Origin: Pseudonocardia alni
GTDB taxonomy: Bacteria; Actinomycetota; Actinomycetes; Mycobacteriales; Pseudonocardiaceae
Length of the DNA: 64,000 nucleotides
Assembly: GCF_002813375.1 (NCBI RefSeq)
Contig: NZ_PHUJ01000003.1
Location: 1,178,001 to 1,242,000, forward strand
Direction: 5' to 3'
In this document: positions 1-7,790 of the stretch, in pieces
Layout of the letters: every line of letters starts with the position of its first letter
Numbering within the stretch: position 1 is the stretch's first letter
Notes under the pieces: generated by a model
Seen by the model: the letters and a program-made list of their open reading frames with translations, nothing else
Databases searched by the model: none
Told to the model about the DNA's origin: nothing
Program-made: the position numbers and the translations under genes

Positions 1-2
1 TC

Positions 3-1349
3 TGCTGTACCCACTCCACCGGGGAGGCCGCCACCAGTCTCGCGCTCGCCGGCGAGCTGGCCCGGCGCGGCGTACCGGACCTCGTGTTCGCCGCCGACGA
101 GAACCTCCGCGGCCCGGTCGAGGAGCTCGCCGACCGCAGCGCGGTGGAGTTCGTCTCCCTGGGCCCGGTGAACCCGGCGCTGGCACTCACCATGATGGAC
201 GACGCGACCTATGACCGGATCTACCAGCGGTCCCGGGTCCGCGCGTTGCGCGCACGGGCCCGGCAGCTGTTCGACGTCGACCACCTGCTGCAGCGCTACC
301 AGGCGCTCGACGAGGTCGTCGAGCGTGTCCGCCCCGCCCTGATGGTGATCAACCGGTTCGCCACGCACGCCGTCCTGGTCGCGCTGGCCCGCGGTATCCC
401 CTACGTCATCACCGCACCGTGCCTGCTCAGCAGCCTCGTCGAGCACGACCTGCCGCGCGGGTTCCCCCCGCCGTCGTCCGGGCTGCCGCTGCGCCGCACC
501 CTGCGCCAGGAGCTGGACCGGATCTGGTTCCGGATCGGCGTGGGCAGCCTGTTCCTCGACCGTTCGGTGCTGCGCAGGGCCGTCCGGCTGCACAAGCGGA
601 TGGGCGAGCTCGGGCTCGACCCGCGCACGCTGCGCGCCCCGGTCCAGCAGGAGGGCGCCCGCTCCCTGCTCTGCTTCACCGTCCCCGGGGTCGACTACCC
701 GCTACCGGTCCCGGACCGGGTACGGATGGTGGGGGCGCTCGTCCCCCCGAGCCGCCACGACGAGCGCGACGCGGCCGTCACCGAGTGGCTCGACGCGCAC
801 CCGTCGGTCGTCTACGTGGCGTTCGGCTCGGTGACCCGGATGACGGCCGATCAGGTCCGGTCACTCGTCGAGCTGGCCCGCAGGCTCGGCGACGACCACG
901 GCCTGCTCTGGGTGCTGCACCGGGACCAGCAGCGTCTCCTGCCCGCCGAGCTGCCGGCGAACCTGAAGGTGGTGCCCTGGGTCCATTCCCAGCTCGGGGT
1001 CCTGGAGCACCCGCACGTCCGGGCGTTCTTCACCCACGGGGGGAGCAACAGCATCCACGAGAGCCTCTACTTCGGGGTTCCCGTGCTGGTCCGTCCCACC
1101 CTCGTCGACCAGTTCGACCACGCGGTCCGTGCGGTCGACACGGGGATCGGGTTGACCGTCGAGCGGCCGGACCGCATCGACGTCGACGACACCCGTGACA
1201 GGCTCCTGCGGTTGCTGCACGAACCCGGGTTCGCCGACCGCGCGCGGGAGATCGGGCAGGTCCAGCGATCCGCCGGCGGGCTCCGCGTGGCCGGTGACGC
1301 CGTGCTGATGGAGCTTCGCGAAGCGTCGGTACCGACGCCCAGCGCCTGA
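3..1349 (+). CDS. Glycosyltransferase, GT1/UGT (MGT-like), 5'-truncated by window edge
   Basis: The reading frame is open from the first bases of the window, so the true start lies upstream. The visible N-terminus CCTHSTGEAATSLALAGELA is the tail of the first strand/helix of a GT-B fold. Near the C-terminus HGGSNSIHESLYFGVPVLV and DQFDHAVRAVDTGIG form the nucleotide-sugar-binding signature of UDP-glycosyltransferases (family knowledge). The acceptor is unknown; macrolide or sterol-like small molecules are typical for this family. It is the last intact gene before the tRNA-Pro remnant at 1.7 kb and so probably lies outside the island. Confidence 0.88.
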   Translation, partial: CCTHSTGEAATSLALAGELARRGVPDLVFAADENLRGPVEELADRSAVEFVSLGPVNPALALTMMDDATYDRIYQRSRVRALRARARQLFDVDHLLQRYQALDEVVERVRPALMVINRFATHAVLVALARGIPYVITAPCLLSSLVEHDLPRGFPPPSSGLPLRRTLRQELDRIWFRIGVGSLFLDRSVLRRAVRLHKRMGELGLDPRTLRAPVQQEGARSLLCFTVPGVDYPLPVPDRVRMVGALVPPSRHDERDAAVTEWLDAHPSVVYVAFGSVTRMTADQVRSLVELARRLGDDHGLLWVLHRDQQRLLPAELPANLKVVPWVHSQLGVLEHPHVRAFFTHGGSNSIHESLYFGVPVLVRPTLVDQFDHAVRAVDTGIGLTVERPDRIDVDDTRDRLLRLLHEPGFADRAREIGQVQRSAGGLRVAGDAVLMELREASVPTPSA

Positions 1350-1407
1350 CCACCAGCGGGACCACCCGCCGCGCTCGTCCATGGCGTCCTGTCGCGGAAA
1401 GCTGTGG

Positions 1408-1449
1408 CTCGGACGGCGGTGCCCTCGGACGGCGGTGCCCTCGGACGGC
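1408..1449. repeat. Short tandem repeat, 16-bp unit, about 2.6 copies
   Basis: The unit CTCGGACGGCGGTGCC occurs twice in a row and then again in part. It lies in the 600-bp gap between the glycosyltransferase and the arsenic operon. No coding role is seen. Confidence 0.8.
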
Positions 1450-1698
1450 TTGCCGGACGCGTTCGCCGATCCGATCCGGTAGCCCATCCCGCGGACCCGC
1501 ACCTTCTCCGAACCGTGCGGGAGCGGGGACCGGAACACGTCGTGGTCGCCCTACGGGCACAGGCACCGCTCCGCCGACGCGGGGCGGAACACCGAACCCC
1601 ATCCCGCATTGTGGAGCTGCATGCTCCACGTCCGCTCCACGCTCAGACCACCTTTTCATGGTCGCTGGAGGCGATCATTCCCCGTGGGCGGCGCCCCG

Positions 1699-1797
1699 AG
1701 GTCAGACACGGAGAAGGCAGAACCAATCGAAGGTGATACCGCCTCGTTCCGACCGTCGGGACGACAGGACTTGATCCTGCGACCCCTTGACCCCGGG
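1699..1797 (-). repeat. Degenerate tRNA-Pro(GGG) 3' half plus downstream terminator-like sequence (left island repeat)
   Basis: On the minus strand, positions 1797-1756 read as anticodon loop, variable loop, T-arm and acceptor 3' strand of a tRNA-Pro (…GGTCAAGGGGTCGCAGG…, ending CGTCCCGA). The T-loop is mutated (GATCAAGTC instead of GTTCAAATC) and there is no 5' half, so it is not functional. The next 57 nt match the sequence beyond the second copy at 42963-43060, with about a dozen differences over the whole 97-nt repeat by eye. The rest of the gap 1350-1952 holds no recognisable gene. Confidence 0.72.
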
Positions 1798-1952
1798 ACG
1801 TGGGTGTTGGCGTTTCCGCACGTGATGCGTGTTCGAGAGGCCTTCGAGCGGGTGCGGGTACTGGCGGAGTTCGGCAGTGAAGCGCCCCGGGTTCAGTGCA
1901 GGCGCTGGGGTGCACCGGGTTCAGCCAACGTCGACAACTACACGAGCGGGCC

Positions 1953-2375
1953 TCACGATTCCGGGGGTGGGCCGGCCAGCTCAGCAAGCAGCAGGTCGAC
2001 CCGAGCCGCTATGTCGTCGCGGATCAGGCGCATTCGTTCGACTCCCTCGATCCCTCGCGCAGAGGGCTCGTCGGTGTCCCACTTGCGAACCTCGATGTCC
2101 CCTCCGTCGACGTGTGCCTCCCGGCCGAGGGTGACCACGAGGTCGACGCGATGGAGCAGCTCGGGGTCGATGGGCTTGGGCGTCTCGCCGGTGATGTCCG
2201 CACCGGACTCACCCAGCACCTGCGCGGCCAGGGCGTTGACGGCGCTACCCAGGCTGGTACCGGCGGAGTGGACCTCGACCCGGTCCTGGGCAGCGGCCCG
2301 CATGAGGCCGGCAGCCATCTGGGACTTGCCGCCGTTGCGGACGCAGACGAACAGGACCGACGGGGTAGCGGTCAC
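1953..2375 (-). CDS. Low-molecular-weight phosphatase / ArsC-like protein with C-x5-K loop
   Basis: This 140-aa protein has the LMW-PTP fold of thiol-dependent arsenate reductases. The P-loop CVRNGGKSQ (Cys11) carries Lys17 where the canonical C-x5-R loop has Arg. VVTLGREAHVDG sits where ArsC proteins have VITMGCGDACP, so the second cysteine pair is absent. The GTG start at 2375 overlaps the stop of the upstream arsC by 4 nt (GTGA), which fixes the start and implies translational coupling. It is the last gene of the ars operon. It may be a diverged arsenate reductase or a phosphatase; the CVxNGGKS variant is, as I recall, a subfamily in actinobacteria. Confidence 0.8.
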   Translation of the reverse strand: MTATPSVLFVCVRNGGKSQMAAGLMRAAAQDRVEVHSAGTSLGSAVNALAAQVLGESGADITGETPKPIDPELLHRVDLVVTLGREAHVDGGDIEVRKWDTDEPSARGIEGVERMRLIRDDIAARVDLLLAELAGPPPES

Positions 2376-2800
2376 GACGGTTTCGCTTCCGCTTCGATAC
2401 CGGTCAGCTCGCCCAGCAGGGCACGGACCCGGGCATCGATGTCGTCGCGGATCGGCCGTACCTCGTCGACGGTCTTCCCGGCGGGATCGTCGAGCTGCCA
2501 GTCGAGGTAGCGCTTGCCCGGGAACACCGGGCACGCGTCGCCGCAGCCCATGGTGATCACGACGTCGGCGGCGTCGACGGCGTCGGTGGTCAGACGCTTC
2601 GGGATCTCGGCGCTGAGGTCGATATCGCTCTCGGCCATGACCTCGCGGACCGCGGGGTTGATGCTCTCGGCCGGCGCGGAGCCGGCCGAGCGGACGCGGA
2701 CCGATCCGGCGGCGTGGTGGTCCAGCAGGGCGGCGGCCATCTGGGACCGTCCTGCGTTGTGGACGCAGACGAACAGGACTTCGGGGATGGCGTCGACCAT
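2372..2800 (-). CDS. arsC: Arsenate reductase ArsC (LMW-PTP type, probably mycothiol/mycoredoxin-dependent)
   Basis: This is a 142-aa cytoplasmic enzyme expected to reduce As(V) to As(III) for export by the adjacent Acr3. The P-loop CVHNAGRSQ (Cys12, Arg18) is intact, and MGCGDACPVFPGKRYLDW follows around residue 90, as in actinobacterial ArsC. ATG 2800 is preceded by AGGAGAG at a good distance. The longer open frame upstream lacks family similarity. It lies 25 nt after the preceding arsC and overlaps the next gene by 4 nt. Confidence 0.92.
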   Translation of the reverse strand: MVDAIPEVLFVCVHNAGRSQMAAALLDHHAAGSVRVRSAGSAPAESINPAVREVMAESDIDLSAEIPKRLTTDAVDAADVVITMGCGDACPVFPGKRYLDWQLDDPAGKTVDEVRPIRDDIDARVRALLGELTGIEAEAKPS

Positions 2801-2825
2801 CAGGGTGCTCTCCTGGGATCGGTGG

Positions 2826-3497
2826 TCAGGGGTGGGATCGATGTCGGACCGGGGCGGGCAGCAGCTCGTCGACGAGTCGGCGGACCCGCTGCTCGATGGC
2901 GTCCCGGATCGGACGGACGGCGGCGAGGTCGAGACCGTCCGGGTCGGCGATGTCCCAGTCCTCGTAACGGCGACCGGGGAAGATGGGGCAGGCGTCGCCA
3001 CACCCCATCGTGATCACCGCGTCGGCGGCGCGGACGATCTCGTCGGTCCAGGGTTTCGGGAACTCGGAGCTGATGTCGATGCCGACCTCGGCCATGGCCG
3101 CCACGGCGGCCGGGTTGACCGTGTGCGCAGGGGACGAACCGCCCGACCAGCCCACGGCCCGGTCCCCGGTCAGGTGTGTGAAGAAGCCGAGGGCCATCTG
3201 TGACCGGCCGGCGTTGTGGGTGCAGAGGAACAGCGCGACCGGTCGTCCGTCGTCGTCATGGCCCTCGACCCGTGCCAGGGCCCGCAGCCGCTGGCGTGCG
3301 AAGCGCTCGGCCAGCAGCGGCAGGAAGTTCAGCACGACCGCGCGGCCGGCGAACTCGTCGTAGGACGAGTGCAGGAACCGCTCGATGGTCTCCGTGCCGA
3401 ACGTGTCGTCGAACTCCCGGGTCAGGTTCGTGGCCGCCGTGGTCAGGGCGAGCTGCTGGTCGATCGAGAGGGTGTCGCGGTGCCACGGACCGGTCAT
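2826..3497 (-). CDS. arsC: Arsenate reductase ArsC with N-terminal three-helix domain
   Basis: A 223-aa protein. Residues 1-80 form an all-helical extension (SIDQQLALTTAATNLTREFD onward) known in actinobacterial ArsC2-type proteins as a dimerisation domain. Residues 87-220 are the LMW-PTP domain, with CTHNAGRSQ (Cys92, Arg98) and MGCGDACPIFPGRRYEDW. The start at 3497 has GAGGAAGAAGG upstream. It is placed directly after acr3 (47-nt gap). Together with the next two genes it makes three phosphatase-fold reductase-like genes in one operon. Confidence 0.9.
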   Translation of the reverse strand: MTGPWHRDTLSIDQQLALTTAATNLTREFDDTFGTETIERFLHSSYDEFAGRAVVLNFLPLLAERFARQRLRALARVEGHDDDGRPVALFLCTHNAGRSQMALGFFTHLTGDRAVGWSGGSSPAHTVNPAAVAAMAEVGIDISSEFPKPWTDEIVRAADAVITMGCGDACPIFPGRRYEDWDIADPDGLDLAAVRPIRDAIEQRVRRLVDELLPAPVRHRSHP

Positions 3498-3544
3498 GGC
3501 GGGCCTTCTTCCTCGAAGGGCGATCGTGGTGTGGACGTGGTGGG

Positions 3545-4639
3545 TCAGGTGCGGGACACGACATCGGGCTGTGCGGGAAACAGGCGACGGCGGAGCCACA
3601 GGGAGACATAGACCAGCCCGACCAGCACCGGCACCTCGATCAGCGGCCCGACGACGCCGGCGAGCGCCTGCCCGGAGGTCACGCCGAACGCACCGATGGC
3701 GACGGCGATGGCGAGCTCGAAGTTGTTGCCCGCGGCGGTGAACGCAAGGGTGGTGGTGCGCTCGTAACCCATGCCGACGGCCCGCCCGAGGGCGTAGGAG
3801 CCGGCCCACATCAGGGCGAAGTAGGCGAGCAGCGGCAGCGCGATACGGGCGACGTCGAAGGGCTGTGAGGTGATGGCCTCGCCCTGCAGGGCGAACAGCA
3901 GCACGATCGTGAACAGCAGGCCGTACAGCGCGAACGGCCCGACCCGGGGGAGGAACTTCTCCTCGTACCAGTCACGCCCCTTGGCCCGCTCCCCCAGCCT
4001 GCGGGTGAGGTAGCCGGCGAGCAGCGGGATGCCGAGGAAGATCAGCACGGACTTGACGATCTCCCACGTGGAGACGTCGAGGTCGGTCACCGGCAGGCCG
4101 AGCCATCCGGGCAGGACCGAGAGGTAGAACCAGCCCAGCACGCCGAACATGACGACCTGGAACACCGAGTTCAGCGCGACCAGCACTGCGGCGGCTTCGC
4201 GGTCACCGCAGGCGAGGTCGTTCCAGATGATCACCATGGCGATGCACCGGGCGAGCCCGACGATGATCAGACCCGTCCGGTACTCGGGCAGGTCGGGCAG
4301 CAACAGCCAGGCCAGCGCGAACATCAGCGCCGGGCCGAGGACCCAGTTCAGCAGCAGCGAGGTGAGCAACAGCCTGCGGTCACCGGTGACGGTGTCGAGG
4401 CGGTCGTAGCGGACCTTCGCCAGCACCGGGTACATCATGATCAGCAGGCCGAGCGCGATCGGCAACGAGACGCCGTCGACGGCCAGGGCGTCCAGCACCG
4501 GGGCGAGCCCGGGTACCAGGCGGCCGAGCAGCAGGCCGGCCGCCATCGCCGCGATGATCCAGACCGGCAGGAAGCGGTCCAGGGTCGACAGCCGGGCGAC
4601 GACAGCGGCGCCGCCGTCGGTGGTGTTCTGGTTGGTCAC
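3545..4639 (-). CDS. acr3: ACR3-family arsenite efflux transporter
   Basis: This 364-aa inner-membrane protein has about ten hydrophobic segments. The family motif GLARCIAMVIIWNDLACGD includes the cysteine required in Acr3 permeases. A second conserved region, FTAAGNNFELAIAVAIGAFG, belongs to the bile-acid:Na+ symporter-like fold. It exports As(III) driven by the proton-motive force (family knowledge). It starts 15 nt after arsR and is followed by the reductases, so it is co-transcribed with them. Confidence 0.95.
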   Translation of the reverse strand: MTNQNTTDGGAAVVARLSTLDRFLPVWIIAAMAAGLLLGRLVPGLAPVLDALAVDGVSLPIALGLLIMMYPVLAKVRYDRLDTVTGDRRLLLTSLLLNWVLGPALMFALAWLLLPDLPEYRTGLIIVGLARCIAMVIIWNDLACGDREAAAVLVALNSVFQVVMFGVLGWFYLSVLPGWLGLPVTDLDVSTWEIVKSVLIFLGIPLLAGYLTRRLGERAKGRDWYEEKFLPRVGPFALYGLLFTIVLLFALQGEAITSQPFDVARIALPLLAYFALMWAGSYALGRAVGMGYERTTTLAFTAAGNNFELAIAVAIGAFGVTSGQALAGVVGPLIEVPVLVGLVYVSLWLRRRLFPAQPDVVSRT

Positions 4640-4654
4640 GTCAGTCCTCGTACG

Positions 4655-5026
4655 TCAGTTCGCAGGTGCGGTGGTTGCAGGGGTCGTGTCGGTGTCGGCG
4701 GCCGGATCGAGCAGGCCCGCGAGACGACCGAGGGCGGCCGGGACCGTGCGGTAGTAGATCCAGGTCCCCCGGCGCTCCCCGGTGATCAGACCCGCCTCGC
4801 GCAGCACCTTGAGGTGGTGCGAGATCGTCGGGCCGGACACCTCGAACACGCCGGACAGGTCGCACACACACGCCTCGCCCCCCGCGTGCGAGGCGATCAG
4901 CGACAGCAGCCGCAGGCGTACCGGCTCCCCGAGGGCCTTGAACACCCGCGCGAGTTCGGTCGACTCCGGCTCGTCGAGGGGGCGCTCCACGAGCACCGAG
5001 CGACAGATCGACTCCTGGTTCGACAC
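4655..5026 (-). CDS. arsR: ArsR-family metalloregulator of the ars operon
   Basis: This is a winged-helix repressor of about 123 aa. The ACVCDLSGVFEVSGPTISHHL segment holds the CxC metal site followed by the recognition helix (TISHHLKVLREAGL). Binding of As(III)/Sb(III) to these cysteines releases DNA in ArsR/SmtB proteins. The start chosen is GTG 5026 (VSNQESI); an in-frame TTG at 5062 would add 12 residues but would cover the putative operator. It is the first gene of arsR-acr3-arsC-arsC-arsC'. Confidence 0.9.
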   Translation of the reverse strand: MSNQESICRSVLVERPLDEPESTELARVFKALGEPVRLRLLSLIASHAGGEACVCDLSGVFEVSGPTISHHLKVLREAGLITGERRGTWIYYRTVPAALGRLAGLLDPAADTDTTPATTAPAN

Positions 5027-5075
5027 TCGTCTATTTTGATCAGCATCGAATCCATCGGTCAAGTGAACAGATGGA
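5027..5075 (-). promoter_or_regulatory. Promoter/operator region of the ars operon
   Basis: This is the only AT-richer stretch between arsR and the MFS gene. It contains TTGATCAGCATCGAATCCAT followed by CGGTCAAG, an imperfect dyad with TTGA/TCAA ends of the kind bound by ArsR/SmtB proteins. The dyad is weak by eye, so the exact operator is uncertain. Confidence 0.45.
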
Positions 5076-5095
5076 GGCGGACCGGGTCGCCGCCG

Positions 5096-6358
5096 TCAGT
5101 CCGCTCGACGCGGCAGGGTTCCACCTGCCAGCGCGGCGGCGACCACCGCGGCTCCGGCGAGTACGACGAACACCTCGGGATAGCCACCCAGCGGACCCGC
5201 GAGCGCGCTCCCCGCCCAGGGGGAGATCGCCACCGCGACCATGACCGGTGCGGACAGGATCCCGTTGAGGCGGCCGTAGACGCGTGGGTGCCAGCGGTCC
5301 GACAACGCCGTGGCCTGCAGGAGGGTGAAGATTCCGCGGGCGGCGCCGGCGAGCATCGCTGCAGCGATCAGTGCCCACACCGGCCCCGGCAGGACGGCGA
5401 GCAGGATCGTGGTGGCGCCGAGCGCGGCCATCACGGCGATGCTGCGGCCGCGGACGGTGCTGCGCCGGACGAGGGGGCCGTAGCCGAGCCTGCCGAGGAC
5501 CTGTCCGAGTCCGCCCAGACCCAGGGCCCAGGCGGCGAGATCGGTCGACATCCCGCGGTCGAGCAGGAGTGGCACCTGGTTGACCGTGACGGCGAAGCTG
5601 GTGAACCCGCCGAGAGTGATCACCACGACCAGCAGCCCGAACGCTCTGCTGTGCCGGATCCGTGCCGGGTCGTCGTCGACGACCGCCGGAGCGGCGCCGT
5701 CGCGGACGGGATCGGCGACCGGGTCGGGCCACGAGCCGCGCAGCCCGAACAGGTGCGCCGGGATCGTGACGACCCCGAGGACGACGGCGAGGACCACGTA
5801 GGTCTCCCGCCATCCGAACGGCTCCAGCAGCGCCGCGGCGAGCGGGGCGAACACGGTGCTGGCCAAGCCCGCGACCAGGGTCAACACGGTCAGCGCACGA
5901 ACCCGGTCGGAACCCCACCACCGGGTCAGGGCCGCGAACGCCGGCGGGTAGAACGTCGCTGCCTGCGCGATCCCGGCCAGCAGCCACGCCACCACGAAGG
6001 CCGGGAACGATCCGGCCGTCGCGATCAGGAGAGTGGCCGGCACGCCGACGACCGCGCCCGCGGTCATCACCCAGCGGGGACCGTGACGGTCCAGCACACG
6101 CCCGACCGGGATCCCGACCAGCGCGGAGACCACCAGCCCCGCGGAGAACGCCGCGGTGACCGACGGGACGGACCATCCGGTGTCGGCCGCGATCGACGGC
6201 GCCAGCACGGGGAAGGCGTAGTAGAGCACGCCCCAGCTGGTGATCTCGGTGACGCACAGGACCACGAGGACCCGCCACCGGCCACGGGACGTCAACCCTC
6301 CGCCGGCCCGCCCACCGCGACGGCGAGCGGGCCGCGTCGTCGTCTCGTCGGAGGTCAC
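5096..6358 (-). CDS. MFS transporter linked to arsenic flavoprotein
   Basis: A 420-aa major-facilitator protein with 12 predicted membrane helices. GIPVGRVLDRHGPRW between helices 2 and 3 matches the MFS loop motif, and a hydrophilic central loop (PDPVADPVRDG) joins the two halves. Its start overlaps the stop of the flavoprotein gene by 4 nt (ATGA), so the two are one operon. The context suggests export of an arsenical or of the flavoprotein's product; the substrate cannot be read from the sequence. Confidence 0.88.
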   Translation of the reverse strand: MTSDETTTRPARRRGGRAGGGLTSRGRWRVLVVLCVTEITSWGVLYYAFPVLAPSIAADTGWSVPSVTAAFSAGLVVSALVGIPVGRVLDRHGPRWVMTAGAVVGVPATLLIATAGSFPAFVVAWLLAGIAQAATFYPPAFAALTRWWGSDRVRALTVLTLVAGLASTVFAPLAAALLEPFGWRETYVVLAVVLGVVTIPAHLFGLRGSWPDPVADPVRDGAAPAVVDDDPARIRHSRAFGLLVVVITLGGFTSFAVTVNQVPLLLDRGMSTDLAAWALGLGGLGQVLGRLGYGPLVRRSTVRGRSIAVMAALGATTILLAVLPGPVWALIAAAMLAGAARGIFTLLQATALSDRWHPRVYGRLNGILSAPVMVAVAISPWAGSALAGPLGGYPEVFVVLAGAAVVAAALAGGTLPRRAD

Positions 6359-7698
6359 GACGAGGAGGCTGCCCCGGCCGGATCCGCATCAGGGACGGTG
6401 GGACCGCAACAACCGCTACCTGATGCCGTCGCGGCGTCCGACTCGTCGGCGTCGAACAGTCCCGCTCCCCCACAGACACCGGTCTCGTTGAGCACCAGCT
6501 CCACGCGTGCGGCAGCCTCGTGATCACCGATCAGGGCGTCGGCGATCGATCGGACCTGTTCGTAGCCGGTGCGGGCCAGGAACGTCGGCGCGCGCCCGTA
6601 GCTCTTCATCCCCGCCAGGTAGAACCCCGGTTCGGGGTGCACCAGCTCGGCGGCACCGTGCGGGTACACGGTCCCGCAGGAATGCACGTTCGGGTCGATC
6701 AGCGGCGCCAGCCGGACCGGCGCCTGCAGCGTCGGATCCAGCTCGGTCCGCACCTCCGACAACCAGCCCAGCTCGGGCCGGAACCCGGTCAGCACGAGCA
6801 CCTCGTCCACGCCGGACAGCGTGCGACCCTCGTCCGAGACCAGGACCACCGTTCCGTCGGCCACCTGCTCGATCCGCTCGGTGCGGAATCCGAACACCGG
6901 ATCCACCAGCCCGGCTTCGACAGCCTCGGACGCCCGAACCCCGAGCGCCCCGCGAGCGGGAAGCTGATCACCCTCGCCTCCGCCGAACACCTGACCGAAG
7001 CCCGGCCGGCGCAGCACCCACGAGATCCGAGTTCCCGGCTCCTCACGGGCGAGCGCCGCCAACCCGGCCAACGCGGTCGACGCCGAGTGCCCCGACCCCG
7101 CGACGACGACGTGCCGACCGGCGTAGCGGGCCCGCTGCGCGGCATCGGTCAGGTCCGGGATCACGGCCCGCACCCGCTGCGCGACCTCCGCCTCACCGAC
7201 CGCAGGCAGACCATCACCGCCGAGCGGATTCGGGCTCGTCCAGGTACCCGAGGCGTCGATCACCGCTCGAGCGGCGATGCGCTGTCCGTCCGCGGTCCGC
7301 ACGATCAACGGTTCGCTGTCGCGACCGGCGTCGACCACCCGGTCCCGACCACGCCGGGTCACTCCCACCACACGAGCCCCGGTCCGCACTCGGTCCCCCA
7401 GAGCAGCGGCCAACGGCGCGAGGTAGCCCGCGACCCACTCCGCACCGGTCGGATAGGCCTCGGGATCCGGACTCACCCAACCGGTCGGGGCGAGCAGCCG
7501 CTGCGCGGCCGGGTCGATCAGCCAGCCCCACGGTGAGAACAGCCGGACATGACCCCACTGCAGCACCGATGCTCCCGCGCTCGCCCCGGCCTCCAGTACG
7601 AGCGGTTCCACGCCCCGTTCGGCCAGCTCGGCCGCCGCAGCCAACCCGACCGGGCCGGCACCGATGACCACGACCGGCAGCCCCGCACTGTCGTCCAT
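6355..7698 (-). CDS. FAD-dependent (ArsO-like) oxidoreductase with cysteine-rich C-terminus
   Basis: A 447-aa flavoprotein monooxygenase-type fold. VIGAGPVGLAAAAELAERG near residue 11 is the FAD dinucleotide loop, and VVVAGSGHSASTALAGLA near residue 200 is the NADPH-binding Rossmann loop. The extreme C-terminus carries GVCGG (Cys409) and GSGCCGPT (Cys430-431) in an otherwise flexible tail, a plausible trivalent-arsenic site. It is divergently transcribed from the ArsR-GNAT fusion and leads the MFS gene. Flavin monooxygenases near ars genes (ArsO) are known, but their reaction is poorly defined, so the arsenic role is inference from context and cysteines. Confidence 0.85.
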   Translation of the reverse strand: MDDSAGLPVVVIGAGPVGLAAAAELAERGVEPLVLEAGASAGASVLQWGHVRLFSPWGWLIDPAAQRLLAPTGWVSPDPEAYPTGAEWVAGYLAPLAAALGDRVRTGARVVGVTRRGRDRVVDAGRDSEPLIVRTADGQRIAARAVIDASGTWTSPNPLGGDGLPAVGEAEVAQRVRAVIPDLTDAAQRARYAGRHVVVAGSGHSASTALAGLAALAREEPGTRISWVLRRPGFGQVFGGGEGDQLPARGALGVRASEAVEAGLVDPVFGFRTERIEQVADGTVVLVSDEGRTLSGVDEVLVLTGFRPELGWLSEVRTELDPTLQAPVRLAPLIDPNVHSCGTVYPHGAAELVHPEPGFYLAGMKSYGRAPTFLARTGYEQVRSIADALIGDHEAAARVELVLNETGVCGGAGLFDADESDAATASGSGCCGPTVPDADPAGAASSS

Positions 7699-7790
7699 CC
7701 CGCCTCCATCGACGATTATCGATTAATGCTGCCGAATGTATCGACCCACATCGATGGACGCAACCATCGATCGTCGTCGATACTGGGCTC
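7699..7790. promoter_or_regulatory. Divergent control region with clustered ATCGAT half-sites
   Basis: The 92-bp gap between two divergent starts contains repeated ATCGA(T) elements: CATCGACGATTATCGATTAA, ATGTATCGACCCACATCGAT and CCATCGATCGTCGTCGAT. Such spaced palindromic hexamers fit dimeric ArsR binding. The ArsR-GNAT product is the obvious candidate ligand-responsive repressor for both directions. Confidence 0.55.

Noticed and set aside
1756..1797. A functional tRNA-Pro at 1.76 kb (and at 43.02-43.06 kb)
   Set aside because: Both lack D-arm and 5' acceptor strand; the left one also has a mutated T-loop.
4814..6523. Plus-strand frame of 569 codons over the MFS transporter
   Set aside because: Low-complexity Arg/Gly/Asp-rich translation opposite a good membrane protein gene.
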